A stretch of DNA of 64,000 nt. Source: Chloroflexota bacterium. GTDB taxonomy: Bacteria > Chloroflexota > Anaerolineae > CG2-30-64-16. Within the stretch, counting starts at the first letter, position 1; each line of letters opens with the position of its first letter. The notes under the pieces are model-generated. The model was not told where the DNA came from. It worked only from the letters and a program-made list of their open reading frames with translations, and did not search any database. The translations under genes and the position numbers were made by a program. The stretch covers positions 1 through 64,000 of the forward strand of contig JAPLHB010000222.1 of NCBI GenBank assembly GCA_026389845.1, in the 5' to 3' direction. Below, piece after piece: positions 8,310-15,636 of this stretch.

Positions 8310-9202
8310 GTGACGCGCGCAAGCGGTGGCTCGGGTTGGCGCTGGTGGTCACGGCCACCCTCTTTTGGTCTACGGCCGGCCTCTTTATCACCACGACTGT
8401 GCGGGGCAGCGGCATCAGTGCCCTGGGCCTGGCGTTCTGGCGGGTGCTCTCCGCCAGCCTGATCTTGTTTGCGGCGTTTGCGGTGATCCGGCCCAGCGCC
8501 TTGCGCGTCAAGCGTCGTGATTTGCCGTGGCTGGCGGGAATGGGCGCGCTGGCGGTGGGGACGTTCCAGGTGCTCTGGGTTATTGCCATCATGACCAACG
8601 GCGCATCGGTCTCCACGGTCATCCAGTGCAATGCGCCGATCATCGTCACGCTGCTGGCCCGCGTCTTCTGGCGCGAGCCGTTGACGTGGCGCAAGTGGGC
8701 CGCCATCGGACTGGCCTTCATCGGCACCGCCCTGATCTCCGGGCTGATCGGCGCAGGCACCCTCGGCATCACGCCGGTGGGGCTGACCATCTCGTTAGGC
8801 TCCGCGCTGGCCTACGCCGGCATCACGCTCTTCTCCAAGAAGCTATCCGGCCGGTATAATTCGTTCGTGATCCTGGCCTACTCATTCGGGTTCGCGGCCC
8901 TGGCGCTCCTACCCTTTCAGATCGGCCGGCCGCTGCCCACCCAGATCAGCGGGCTGGTGATCGCGGCCTTCGCCGGACTGGTGCTCCTGACCACCGTCGC
9001 CGGTTATGGCGCTTACATGATGGGGCTGCGCTACCTGCAGGCCAGCGTGGCGGCCATCGTGGCGATGACCGAAGTGCCCCTTGCGGCATTTTGGGGCTAC
9101 GTTTTCCTTGGTGAGCGGTTGGATGGTTGGCAGATCGCGGGCGCGTTGATTGTGGTCAGCGGGGTGATCCTTTTGTCGCAACGGTCGAGGTCGGACACAT
9201 GA
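8306..9202 (+). CDS. EamA/DMT-superfamily transporter
   Basis: 298 residues, strongly hydrophobic throughout, consistent with ten transmembrane helices arranged as two EamA repeats. The first begins LALVVTATLFWSTAGLFI and the second around LGSALAYAGITLFSKKL, ending with the typical PLAAFWGYVFLGERLDGWQ segment and a C-terminal helix. Its start overlaps the reactivator stop (ATGA), placing it in the same transcript as the methyltransferase island. A role moving a methylated substrate or its product is plausible but inferred from position only; DMT proteins export or import many metabolites. Confidence 0.9.
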   Translation: MSDARKRWLGLALVVTATLFWSTAGLFITTTVRGSGISALGLAFWRVLSASLILFAAFAVIRPSALRVKRRDLPWLAGMGALAVGTFQVLWVIAIMTNGASVSTVIQCNAPIIVTLLARVFWREPLTWRKWAAIGLAFIGTALISGLIGAGTLGITPVGLTISLGSALAYAGITLFSKKLSGRYNSFVILAYSFGFAALALLPFQIGRPLPTQISGLVIAAFAGLVLLTTVAGYGAYMMGLRYLQASVAAIVAMTEVPLAAFWGYVFLGERLDGWQIAGALIVVSGVILLSQRSRSDT

Positions 9203-9708
9203 CAAAGAAAGACAAAGGCCTGGCAAAGACGATGCCCATGCGGGCGCTGGAGGAGCGAAGCGTACCCTACGAGGCGCTCCAGCAAGCGCACAGCCAACAT
9301 ACATCCGCCGGCGTGGCCGAAGAGCTGGGAGTTCCCGTCGCCCAAGTCGTCAAGGCGATGATCGTCCAGCGTTCGACCCGCGGGCCTGGACAGGGCGAAT
9401 TCGTCGTCGCGGTGATTCCCGGCGATCGCAAGTTGAGCCTGAAGAAGATCGCCGCGGCCTTGGGTGATAAGGGGGCGCGGCTGGCGGCCGAACGCGACGT
9501 TCTGCGGGTCACTGGCTATCAGGTCGGCTCGGTTTCAGTGCTCGGATTTCGTCGCGACGACATCGCTGGCTACGTAGATCGCCGCCTCCTGACCCTGCCG
9601 CAGGTGATCATCAGCGCGGGCCGCCCGGACGTCGGCCTGGCCCTCGCGCCCGCAGGCATGGCGACCGCGATGGGCGCGCAGGTGGGCGATCTGTGCGAGG
9701 ACGAGTAG
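9199..9708 (+). CDS. YbaK/EbsC-family aminoacyl-tRNA deacylase-like protein
   Basis: 169 residues. ATG 9199 overlaps the transporter stop (ATGA), making this start preferable to an upstream in-frame ATG inside the transporter gene. The YbaK/ProRS-editing fold is visible: ALEERSVPYEAL at the start, GVAEELGVPVAQVVKAMIV with the conserved Lys, FVVAVIPGDRKLSLKKIAAALG, and the glycine-rich end VIISAGRPDVGLALAP. Family members hydrolyse mischarged tRNAs, for example Cys-tRNA(Pro), in the cytosol. Its coupling to the transporter is probably genomic convenience rather than a shared pathway. Confidence 0.88.
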   Translation: MTKKDKGLAKTMPMRALEERSVPYEALQQAHSQHTSAGVAEELGVPVAQVVKAMIVQRSTRGPGQGEFVVAVIPGDRKLSLKKIAAALGDKGARLAAERDVLRVTGYQVGSVSVLGFRRDDIAGYVDRRLLTLPQVIISAGRPDVGLALAPAGMATAMGAQVGDLCEDE

Positions 9709-9749
9709 CGCGCTCCCCCGAAGCAGCGGCGTACCAGGAGATAAGGGGC

Positions 9750-10283
9750 ATGAGAAAGATCAGCGATCTGATCGGGCAAACGCTCAGATGGCGGCCCACT
9801 GGGGATGACGGAGCGGAGTCCCATCTATGCGCTGATGGAGAGCCTGTGGCCGTCCTGCGCTTCTCGGACGCGTTCGGCGCCACGGCCATAGCGGAGAGCG
9901 CCGATGGCTGCTGGAAGATCAGCCGTCCGGCAGCCCATAAGACCAGGGTCATCATCGCTGACGCCGGATCTGATACTGAGATTGCTGTTCTCCAGAGCGG
10001 CGGCCGTGATGACGCGGGAACGCTGCAATTGCCCGATGGCCGCCGCTTTCAGTTTACCACGAACTTCCTGCGCACAGCCTACGCCTTCAGATCTCCCCAA
10101 GGCTTCCCGGTGGTGCGGCTCAAGACGGGCGGCGTCCTGCGCATGTTGGCAGAGATCACCCTCGCACCCGAGACGCACGAGCTGTCAGAACTACCCTGGA
10201 TGACGATGTTGGGGTGGTATCTGGCGGTCATGGCGCACCGCGACCATGGGGCGGCCGTGAGCATAGTGGGGCCGATCAAGTGA
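9750..10283 (+). CDS. Hypothetical protein, LURP-one-like beta-rich fold possible
   Basis: 177 residues from ATG 9750, with CCAGGAG about 10 nt upstream. There is no signal peptide and only one hydrophobic patch near the C-terminus (MTMLGWYLAVMAH). The sequence alternates beta-strand-like segments (EPVAVLRFSDAFGATAIAES, DTEIAVLQSG, FQFTTNFLRTAYAF, PVVRLKTGG), which resembles scramblase/LURP-one-like beta barrels. I do not recognise it with certainty, and no catalytic motif is visible. It follows the YbaK-like gene by 41 nt and may be co-transcribed with it. Confidence 0.6.
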   Translation: MRKISDLIGQTLRWRPTGDDGAESHLCADGEPVAVLRFSDAFGATAIAESADGCWKISRPAAHKTRVIIADAGSDTEIAVLQSGGRDDAGTLQLPDGRRFQFTTNFLRTAYAFRSPQGFPVVRLKTGGVLRMLAEITLAPETHELSELPWMTMLGWYLAVMAHRDHGAAVSIVGPIK

Positions 10284-10542
10284 CCTGACTCATGAGCGGC
10301 TGCCCTAAAGGCTAAGGGCTACGTTGACAGGCCACACGAATCTGGCACTCATTGACGACCATCTGATCACCCCCGAGTCAGAACCTGCAACCGCCTGTCT
10401 TACCGAAGACGACCTTAAAAAACGCTTGTTAATGAGGGTACCGGGGTGTTGAGCCATCTCGGCGCCAGCGCGTCAAGCGTAGGCGTAGTGGGTGGGACTT
10501 TCATGACTCGAGTGTTGTGTTTTGACACGATGCACCAAGCGC
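10284..10542. other. Gap with one doubtful small reading frame and the 3' flank of a transposase remnant
   Basis: No convincing gene. A 42-codon frame from TTG 10324 to TGA 10452 has a reasonably soluble-protein-like composition (start TGHTNLALIDD, end MRVPGC) but a weak ribosome-binding site and no recognised family. The last 90 bases adjoin the transposase fragment and probably contain its former terminal sequence. Confidence 0.35.
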
Positions 10543-10841
10543 CTATGTCGCGAGCGCCACGCCTTGCTTGGCAAAGAGGCGGGCGAAAACATCAGGGGCC
10601 GCCCGACCCTGCTGGAGTTGGTCATGCACGTAGAGCAGCAAAGCCTGAATCAGCGCCTGGGCTTGTTGGCGACACGCCTCCCCGATGGTTTTGATGGGCA
10701 GGTTACCTTTGGTCGGTGACGGCGGCAGGCAATCCAGATGCAAGAACGAATAGGCCACGAACACCAGACACCAATGTTTTTGAATGGCTTCGGCGTTGCG
10801 CATGCGATATTCATCCAGGCCCAGGCAGCCTTTACCGTCCT
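10543..10841 (-). pseudogene. Transposase C-terminal fragment (IS701-like DDE family)
   Basis: Reading leftwards from about 10841, the frame begins EDGKGCLGLDEYRMRNAEAI and continues QKHWCLVFVAYSFLHL to a TAG stop at 10543-10545. This is the usual C-terminal block of IS701-type DDE transposases, where a catalytic Glu lies in the segment before LGLDEY. Everything upstream is missing: at 10842 the sequence switches to the terminal inverted repeat of a different IS. No matching 5' half is found on the other side of that IS, so a deletion accompanied or followed the insertion. Confidence 0.7.
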
Positions 10842-10859
10842 CAGTTTGTTTCATAACTC
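10842..10859. repeat. IS terminal inverted repeat, left end
   Basis: Reads CAGTTTGTTTCATAACTC inward. It is identical to the inverted right end except at position 4 (T versus C). Confidence 0.75.
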
Positions 10860-11097
10860 GCGCCCGTGACGGGGGGCACCTTACAAACCAGCGTCGTAGC
10901 CTGCGGCACAGGGAACTGGACTGTACCATCAGTTGATCGGCGTTCGCCACCGGCCAAAGCCCAGGCCACCGTCCGAGTCGTGGCCGGCCGCGGAGCCGCA
11001 GGATTGGTTTCAGGCGCGCGATGGCGTGCCAGTCCGGTTCAGCGGGCGGAACTGCTGCTGGGCAGCGATGTCCACCGTGAGGTGCCCGCCCCACGGC

Positions 11098-12621
11098 TCA
11101 CTGGAAGTTGATCCAGGTCCAGGCCGCGCGGATCTTTTCCGGGTGGCCGGTCTCGACGGCGACCCAGGCCGCCGCGAGCATGGCAATCGCGGCAAAGAGC
11201 GCCGCGTGTTCGACGGCATTGCGGCCCCGGTTCTTGTGGTAGCGCAAGTTGAAGGTCAGCTTGATGCGACCGTTGGTGCGCTCCACCGCAGTTCGGCTGT
11301 GAAAGAGCGCCGTATGCCAGGGACTCGGCCGGCGCAGGATGCACAGCGCATCAGTCGTCAGGTCGGCGTGCGGATCCGCGGCATTGCGGGGATTCTTGGT
11401 AATCACCGGCAGCGCCCGCAGGCGGTTGAGGAACCACGCGAAGACGGCTATCGTATCGTAGCTGCCGTCAGCGGCGGCCACCTCGCAACGAGCGGCCAAC
11501 TCGAGATGTTCTTCCTGGGCCTGCTCCAAGAGCGGGACGGCCAGGGGACTGTCGTGGACGCTGCCGCCGGCAAAGAGCAGGGCAAACGGCAACTCGGTCT
11601 TGAAGTCGACGACGAACAGCAGACTGTAGCCGAATTGGTAGCCGCCATCGTTGTCCGGGTAGCCGCAGAAGGCCGCCTCGGGATCGCTCTTGCCGTTGGG
11701 CCGGTCGGGGTACTCCTTGCTGACGCTGCTGTAGGTCGGCAGGCGGGTCAGGTCCACAAGCCAGGCGCGACCGTCGATCACCTTCATGCGCGTCAGCACC
11801 GCGACCAGTTCGTGCAGGATCGCCTTGAGATCGGCCAGCGGGATCGCCAACCGGCGGTGGCTGAAGGTGGCCTTGCTGGGGATCGCGCCGGGCTGAAAGT
11901 TGACGGCGCCGGCCAAGTGCGGGAACTCTTTGAGGCGGCGGCGTAACTCCTCGGTCGAGTTCAGGTGCAGCAGCCAGCGCAGGAGGTCGGCCAGCAGGAA
12001 CGACCGCATGCGGTAAGTGCGCGGCCGATGGCGCGGATGGGGCGGATGGGGCGGGTCCTGGGCATCGAGCCGCCGGAGCAACGCCCGCAGCCGCTTCTTG
12101 AGCAGCTTGAGCACCCGAGACGCGCCGATGGCTTCGGCATACGCCGCATGCACGGGCGGCTGTTGATCGGCCGACCGCAGGGCCTGCTTGTCGCCCTCCT
12201 TGAAGGCATCGTGGACCGCCAGCTCGATCAGGCGCACCTGCACCGGACCGAAGCCGGCCACCACGCGCAGCAGGGCGTCCAACTCGGCCTGGGTCTGGAC
12301 TCCCAACACCGCCTGCCAGGGCGGATGACTCAAGATGTGCTGGCAGAGGGCCGGTCCGCTCAGTTCATAAGCGCTTTGCGCCAGCCAGACCAGGAGGGCC
12401 GGAATGTCGGCGGCCGTGTAGCTCAACGCGAGCTGCTGGCGGAACTCCTTGCCCGCCAGTTCCGAGGGCGTGGTCAGCATCAACACCAAGCCGTGCTTGA
12501 CCAGCGTGACGAAACGCAGCAGCAGTTCATCGACCATTTCAGCCGCCACGCCACTGCGGAAAACCGGCTTGGGCTTGGGCGAACGTCGCGTCCGCGGGGG
12601 ACGCTTGTGCGAGTGTGCCAT
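11098..12621 (-). CDS. IS transposase, DDE (IS4/IS5 superfamily) type
   Basis: 507 residues from ATG 12621, chosen because GAGGAG lies about 7 nt upstream; a TTG five codons earlier has no such site. The basic N-terminus (HSHKRPPRTRRSPKPK) is followed by helical DNA-binding regions and a DDE_Tnp_1-like catalytic core. Candidate catalytic residues are Asp in WLVDLTRLPTYSS, Asp in AADGSYDT and Glu in AVERTNGRIK, the last with the spacing and RxK pattern of IS4-type enzymes. The frame is intact, so the element may be active. It catalyses cut-and-paste movement of the element bounded by the inverted repeats described here. Confidence 0.88.
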   Translation of the reverse strand: MAHSHKRPPRTRRSPKPKPVFRSGVAAEMVDELLLRFVTLVKHGLVLMLTTPSELAGKEFRQQLALSYTAADIPALLVWLAQSAYELSGPALCQHILSHPPWQAVLGVQTQAELDALLRVVAGFGPVQVRLIELAVHDAFKEGDKQALRSADQQPPVHAAYAEAIGASRVLKLLKKRLRALLRRLDAQDPPHPPHPRHRPRTYRMRSFLLADLLRWLLHLNSTEELRRRLKEFPHLAGAVNFQPGAIPSKATFSHRRLAIPLADLKAILHELVAVLTRMKVIDGRAWLVDLTRLPTYSSVSKEYPDRPNGKSDPEAAFCGYPDNDGGYQFGYSLLFVVDFKTELPFALLFAGGSVHDSPLAVPLLEQAQEEHLELAARCEVAAADGSYDTIAVFAWFLNRLRALPVITKNPRNAADPHADLTTDALCILRRPSPWHTALFHSRTAVERTNGRIKLTFNLRYHKNRGRNAVEHAALFAAIAMLAAAWVAVETGHPEKIRAAWTWINFQ

Positions 12622-12703
12622 GGGGCGCCTCCTCAAGAGTCAAGCGGCCCCCACTATACCACCACGTCACTGGATTGTTAAGACACCCGTGGATCAACGG
12701 TTT

Positions 12704-12721
12704 GAGTTATGAAACAAGCTG
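12704..12721. repeat. IS terminal inverted repeat, right end
   Basis: GAGTTATGAAACAAGCTG on the + strand; its reverse complement matches the left end at 17 of 18 bases. The next bases outside are AT-rich and lead into the tRNA-Glu gene. Confidence 0.75.
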
Positions 12722-12760
12722 GATAAATTAGGCAAATAATAAGGAAATAGCATAAAATAA

Positions 12761-12833
12761 TGCCCCCAAGGGGATTCGAACCCCTGCACCAGGCTTGAAA
12801 GGCCTGTGTCCTGGTCCTCTAGACGATGGGGGC
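12761..12833 (-). tRNA. tRNA-Glu (anticodon UUC)
   Basis: Read on the minus strand from 12833, the seven-base acceptor arm starts GCCCCC and closes with GGGGGC plus discriminator A at 12761. The anticodon loop is CTTTCAA, giving UUC. The T-arm contains GGTTCGAATCC. Length is 73 nt; CCA is not encoded. A good promoter lies immediately upstream (12852-12880). Confidence 0.95.
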
Positions 12834-12851
12834 GTCTGAGCTACGGAATCC

Positions 12852-12880
12852 ATTCTACCAGACATGCGCCGGTCGGTCAA
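12852..12880 (-). promoter_or_regulatory. Sigma-70-type promoter of tRNA-Glu
   Basis: On the minus strand: -35 TTGACC (12875-12880), a 17-base spacer, and -10 TAGAAT (12852-12857), about 18 bases before the mature tRNA 5' end. Confidence 0.75.
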
Positions 12881-12886
12881 AAATCC

Positions 12887-13666
12887 TTAGTCCTTCTTCG
12901 GCGCGGGGCAGCGACCGCTTAACTGACAGACGCCGCAGGTCCGCTCAAGCTCCTCCCGCTGCCCCGGTAGCATCAGCCCTGCATCCTCACGTTTGCCGAT
13001 CAGCTTCTCCACTGCGCCGGACGGGAAAGGGAGTTCGCGGCCGATTTGCAGCAGCCTGAAGGTAATATCCGCGGCGTGTTCCAGCTTCTCCAGCTTGAGA
13101 TAAGCGTCGAACGGCGTAGCGCCGACGGTGACGCTGCCGTGGCGCTGGAGCATGACCGCGTCATGGTTGGCGATGACCTCGCGGATCACGGTCGCACCTT
13201 CGGGGCTGGCTGGAGTAGCGTATTCGGTGGTGGGGATGCTGCCGAGGGTGACGATGACTTCGGGCAAGAGGCAGGGGGCAATCGGCACGCCCGCGATGGA
13301 AAGCGCGACCGCGATGGGCGGGTGCGCATGGACGAGCGCCTTGACGTCGGGTCGCTGGCGGTAGGCCTCCAGGTGCAGCAGCATCTCAGAACTGGGCTTG
13401 AGATCGCGCGCAGCGCCATAGCGACTGGCGCCGACCGGTTTGCCGTCCCAGCCGATGACGACCATCTGGTCGGGCGTCATGAAGCCCTTACTCAAGCCAC
13501 TGGGAGTCGCCAGGAAGTGGTCGGCGTCGAGCCGGGCGGAGATGTTGCCGTCGGTGGCGGTGACGTAGCCGCGGGTGTGCATCAGTTGGCCGATGCGGAC
13601 GAACTCCTCCCGCAACGCGCGCTCAGTGAGGGCCGAGCCGCCGGTTCGATAGGCGCCGTAGGTCAC
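12887..13666 (-). CDS. Class II aldolase/adducin family protein (fuculose-phosphate aldolase-like)
   Basis: 259 residues from GTG 13666, with GGAGG 4 nt upstream and a 4-nt overlap with the preceding shell-protein gene. The zinc-site pattern of class II aldolases is complete: HAHPP provides two His ligands and QRHGSVTVG the third; DGNISAR and SSEMLLHLEAY match the phosphate- and substrate-binding segments. L-fuculose/L-rhamnulose phosphate aldolases cleave a ketose phosphate to DHAP and an aldehyde. The co-transcribed microcompartment vertex proteins suggest the aldehyde is handled in a shell. An odd feature is the cysteine-rich tail, CGVCQLSGRC (CxxCx5C), not part of the usual fold, which could bind metal or help packaging. 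Confidence 0.9.
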   Translation of the reverse strand: MTYGAYRTGGSALTERALREEFVRIGQLMHTRGYVTATDGNISARLDADHFLATPSGLSKGFMTPDQMVVIGWDGKPVGASRYGAARDLKPSSEMLLHLEAYRQRPDVKALVHAHPPIAVALSIAGVPIAPCLLPEVIVTLGSIPTTEYATPASPEGATVIREVIANHDAVMLQRHGSVTVGATPFDAYLKLEKLEHAADITFRLLQIGRELPFPSGAVEKLIGKREDAGLMLPGQREELERTCGVCQLSGRCPAPKKD

Positions 13667-13947
13667 GCGGCCTCCGTCGGCAGGTTAATCTCGTCAATCA
13701 CCCCCACGATCACCGCGCGCACCGGGCCCCACGGTTCCACGTTCAATACCTGACGCGCGCCGTTGCCTTCGTCCAGCACCAACACGCGATCACCCGCGCC
13801 GGCCTGCACGCTGTCCACGGCGATGTCGTATTTGGACGTGACTTTGCCGGCCAAGTCCAGCCGCTCCACGAGCAGCAGCTTGTGGCCGACGAACATGGGG
13901 TGTTTGATGGTGGCAACGACGGTGCCGGCGACCTGGCCGATGTACAT
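13663..13947 (-). CDS. EutN/CcmL-family microcompartment vertex protein (first of two)
   Basis: 94 residues, started at ATG 13947 (MYIGQVAGTVVATIKHP), the standard N-terminus of BMC-P pentamer proteins. Further conserved parts are HKLLLVERLD, AVDSVQAGAGDRVLVLDEGNGAR and the C-terminal VGVIDEINL. BMC-P proteins form pentamers that cap the vertices of bacterial microcompartment shells. The ribosome-binding site GGAG lies in one arm of a perfect 17-bp palindrome (13950-14009), so it may be sequestered in the mRNA. It overlaps the aldolase start by 4 nt. Confidence 0.92.
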   Translation of the reverse strand: MYIGQVAGTVVATIKHPMFVGHKLLLVERLDLAGKVTSKYDIAVDSVQAGAGDRVLVLDEGNGARQVLNVEPWGPVRAVIVGVIDEINLPTEAA

Positions 13948-13949
13948 GG

Positions 13950-14009
13950 GTGCTCCGTGAGACGTGCTACGTGATGCGTGATGCGTGAGAGTCACGTCTC
14001 ACGGAGCAC
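13950..14009. repeat. Perfect 17-bp-arm palindrome between the two shell genes
   Basis: Arms 13950-13966 and 13993-14009 (GTGCTCCGTGAGACGTG and its exact reverse complement) enclose a 26-base loop of GTGATGCGTGATGCGTGAG words. One arm carries the RBS of the downstream shell gene; the other encodes the last residues (RAP) and stop of the upstream shell gene. Confidence 0.85.
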
Positions 14010-14280
14010 GCTTCACGATATCCACTTCGTCTACGATACCGACGACCGCGTGATCTACCGGCACAAAGGTAACGGGAAGGGCCAGGGCGGCTTCGCGGCT
14101 GGCGATGATGAAGACCAGTTCGCCCGGGCCGGCCTGCGCAGTGGCATCCGCGGCGATGACCGGCTCGCCCTGCGGATGGCGGTCGCGGTCGAGCGGCTGG
14201 ACGATCAATAACTTAATCCCTTCCAGGCCCGCGTATTTCTGGGTGGCAACCAGGGTGCCGATGACGGTGGCGAGTTGCAT
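13999..14280 (-). CDS. EutN/CcmL-family microcompartment vertex protein (second of two)
   Basis: 93 residues starting MQLATVIGTLVATQKY, with the family features GIKLLIVQPLD, AADATAQAGPGELVFI and VVGIVDEVDIV. It is a diverged paralogue of the neighbouring shell protein and the first gene of the leftward operon, about 50 nt from a perfect TATAAT element. Two different pentamer-type proteins without a hexamer-forming BMC-H gene in view suggest a satellite locus or a shell whose main components are encoded elsewhere. The final three residues and stop come from the adjacent palindrome. Confidence 0.92.
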   Translation of the reverse strand: MQLATVIGTLVATQKYAGLEGIKLLIVQPLDRDRHPQGEPVIAADATAQAGPGELVFIIASREAALALPVTFVPVDHAVVGIVDEVDIVKRAP

Positions 14281-14282
14281 GG

Positions 14283-14311
14283 TAGGCGACGAATGGCGAA
14301 TGGCGAATAGC
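14283..14311. repeat. Tandem word repeat (GAATGGCGAATGGC)
   Basis: Repeats of CGAATGGCGAATGGCGAATAG. The reverse-complement form of the same word family occurs at 32990-33025 next to gdhA. It lies in the 5' leader of the shell/aldolase transcript. Confidence 0.6.
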
Positions 14312-14330
14312 AGTTCTATCCGACGATGTG

Positions 14331-14360
14331 ATTATACTCCGGTGCGGGCTGGCGTGCAAA
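14331..14360 (-). promoter_or_regulatory. Promoter of the shell-protein/aldolase operon
   Basis: The minus strand carries a perfect -10 TATAAT (14331-14336). The -35 region 17-18 bases upstream is only TTTGCA/TTGCAC-like, so the promoter may need an activator. Transcription would run through both shell genes and the aldolase. Confidence 0.6.
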
Positions 14361-14397
14361 AGAGGGATATGCGGGAATCATCTGGATGCCCGGTTAG

Positions 14398-14427
14398 TTG
14401 TAGGCTGTGCCTGCGGTGTGGTAGAAT
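14398..14427 (+). promoter_or_regulatory. Candidate promoter of the nitrilase-like gene
   Basis: TTGTAG (14398-14403), an 18-base spacer and TAGAAT (14422-14427), about 30 bases before the ATG. It is divergent from the shell operon promoter. Confidence 0.5.
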
Positions 14428-14457
14428 CGGTCAAACGAAAGGGAAAGGGGCACGACA

Positions 14458-15636
14458 ATGACAAACCTGGTGGTTGCCTGTGCGCAGCAGCAGATGCGAC
14501 TTTTCGACTCGGCCGAAGCATACCGGAAAGAATTGAGCCGGTTTCTCCACATGGCGCGCGCCAAAGGGGCCGGGCTGGTCGTCTTTCCCGCGCTGACGGG
14601 TGTGATGGCCGCCGGACCGCTCGTCGAGGGCTTCCGCGTGAACCTGCTCAGGCAGGCTGACGCGCAACGCCGCCAGGGGTCCTTCTGGGCGCGGACGCGC
14701 GGGGCGCTGGCGAGCGGTACGGCCGACCTGCTGGGCGCGAGCTTCCGCAAGGCATTTATGCAACTGCTCCAGACCGATCCGGCCGGCCTGTTGGCGGCTT
14801 ACGAGACGACCTTCGGCGAATTGGCGCGAGCCTACGAGGTCACGATCATCGCCGGTTCCGTTTATCTGCCCGACGCGGCCGGCACAATCCGCCACCGGGC
14901 CACCGTGTTCGGCCCGGACGGGACGGTGCTGGGTCAGCATTGCAAGATGATCCTTGCACCCGAAGATGAAGGGCTGGCCGTCGCGGGAGACACGTGGACG
15001 GCCATCCCCACGCCGGCCGGTCGCATCGGCATCTTCCTGGACGAGGAGGCGCTCTACCCGGAGGCGGGGCGGGTACTGACCTATGGGGGCGCGGAATTGC
15101 TGGTGACGTTGGCCGCTGTGGGCGACGAAGCGCTGGCGGCCTACGTGCGTGCGGCGACGATCGCGCGAGCGCAGGAGAACCAGTGTTTCGCGTTGAGCAG
15201 CTTCCTGGTCGGCAAGAATCACCTGGCGACCGACGCCGGCACGGAATCGCGGGCAGGGAGCGGGGAGTTTATCGGCAAGTCGGGCGTTTACGCGCCGTTG
15301 GAACTGACCCCCCGCCACACCGGGGTGCTGGTGGAAATGGGCACGACCAGTTCCGAGGGGTTGATCACGGCGGAATTGGACCGGACGCGGCTGCGTGAGC
15401 TGTGGCAGACCGGCGCCGCACCCCTGCGCCGAACGATGCCGGCGGAACTTTTCGCCAGTTGTCTGCCGGCGCTCTACGGCAACCGCCGGACGCTGGCAGA
15501 CGCCTGGGATTCAACCGAGCCAGCCACGCTGGCCGTGCCGGATGCTATCGCGGCCGGCCAAGCAGATATCACCGCCGAGACAGGAGTCGAGGCCTCAGCC
15601 GATCAGGCCGGCAGTCATTCAGACCGGCTTGAATAG
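14458..15636 (+). CDS. Nitrilase-fold (carbon-nitrogen hydrolase) protein lacking catalytic Glu and Cys
   Basis: 392 residues with an AAGGGG site before the ATG. The alpha-beta-beta-alpha fold is recognisable: LVVFPALTG at the first motif, TIIAGSVYLPD, GTVLGQHCKMILAP at the Lys motif, and RIGIFLDEEALYPEAGR at the third. Active enzymes carry Glu after FP and Cys at the start of the third motif; here these are Ala45 and Asp195, while Lys163 is kept. It is therefore probably catalytically dead or has a changed chemistry, perhaps acting as a scaffold or sensor. The C-terminal residues (GVEASADQAGSHSDRLE) look repeat-derived, related to the palindromes at 46601 and 56471. Confidence 0.82.
   Translation: MTNLVVACAQQQMRLFDSAEAYRKELSRFLHMARAKGAGLVVFPALTGVMAAGPLVEGFRVNLLRQADAQRRQGSFWARTRGALASGTADLLGASFRKAFMQLLQTDPAGLLAAYETTFGELARAYEVTIIAGSVYLPDAAGTIRHRATVFGPDGTVLGQHCKMILAPEDEGLAVAGDTWTAIPTPAGRIGIFLDEEALYPEAGRVLTYGGAELLVTLAAVGDEALAAYVRAATIARAQENQCFALSSFLVGKNHLATDAGTESRAGSGEFIGKSGVYAPLELTPRHTGVLVEMGTTSSEGLITAELDRTRLRELWQTGAAPLRRTMPAELFASCLPALYGNRRTLADAWDSTEPATLAVPDAIAAGQADITAETGVEASADQAGSHSDRLE

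Larger units (their letters stand above)
10842..12721 (-). mobile_element. Complete-looking IS element, about 1.88 kb
   Basis: A DDE transposase gene is bounded by inverted repeats at 10842-10859 and 12704-12721 that match at 17 of 18 positions. The element lies between a truncated transposase fragment and the tRNA-Glu gene. I see no convincing target-site duplication, consistent with a deletion on one side. Boundaries rest on the inverted repeats alone; 238 bases lie between the transposase stop and the left end. Confidence 0.75.

Noticed and set aside
10324..10452. 42-codon small gene
   Set aside because: TTG start, weak RBS, no recognisable motif and no conserved neighbour; kept only as a note in the gap entry.
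12761..12833. tRNA-Glu as an integration site of a larger island
   Set aside because: No integrase and no direct repeat of the tRNA 3' end is seen nearby; the adjacent element is a DDE-type IS with its own inverted repeats.
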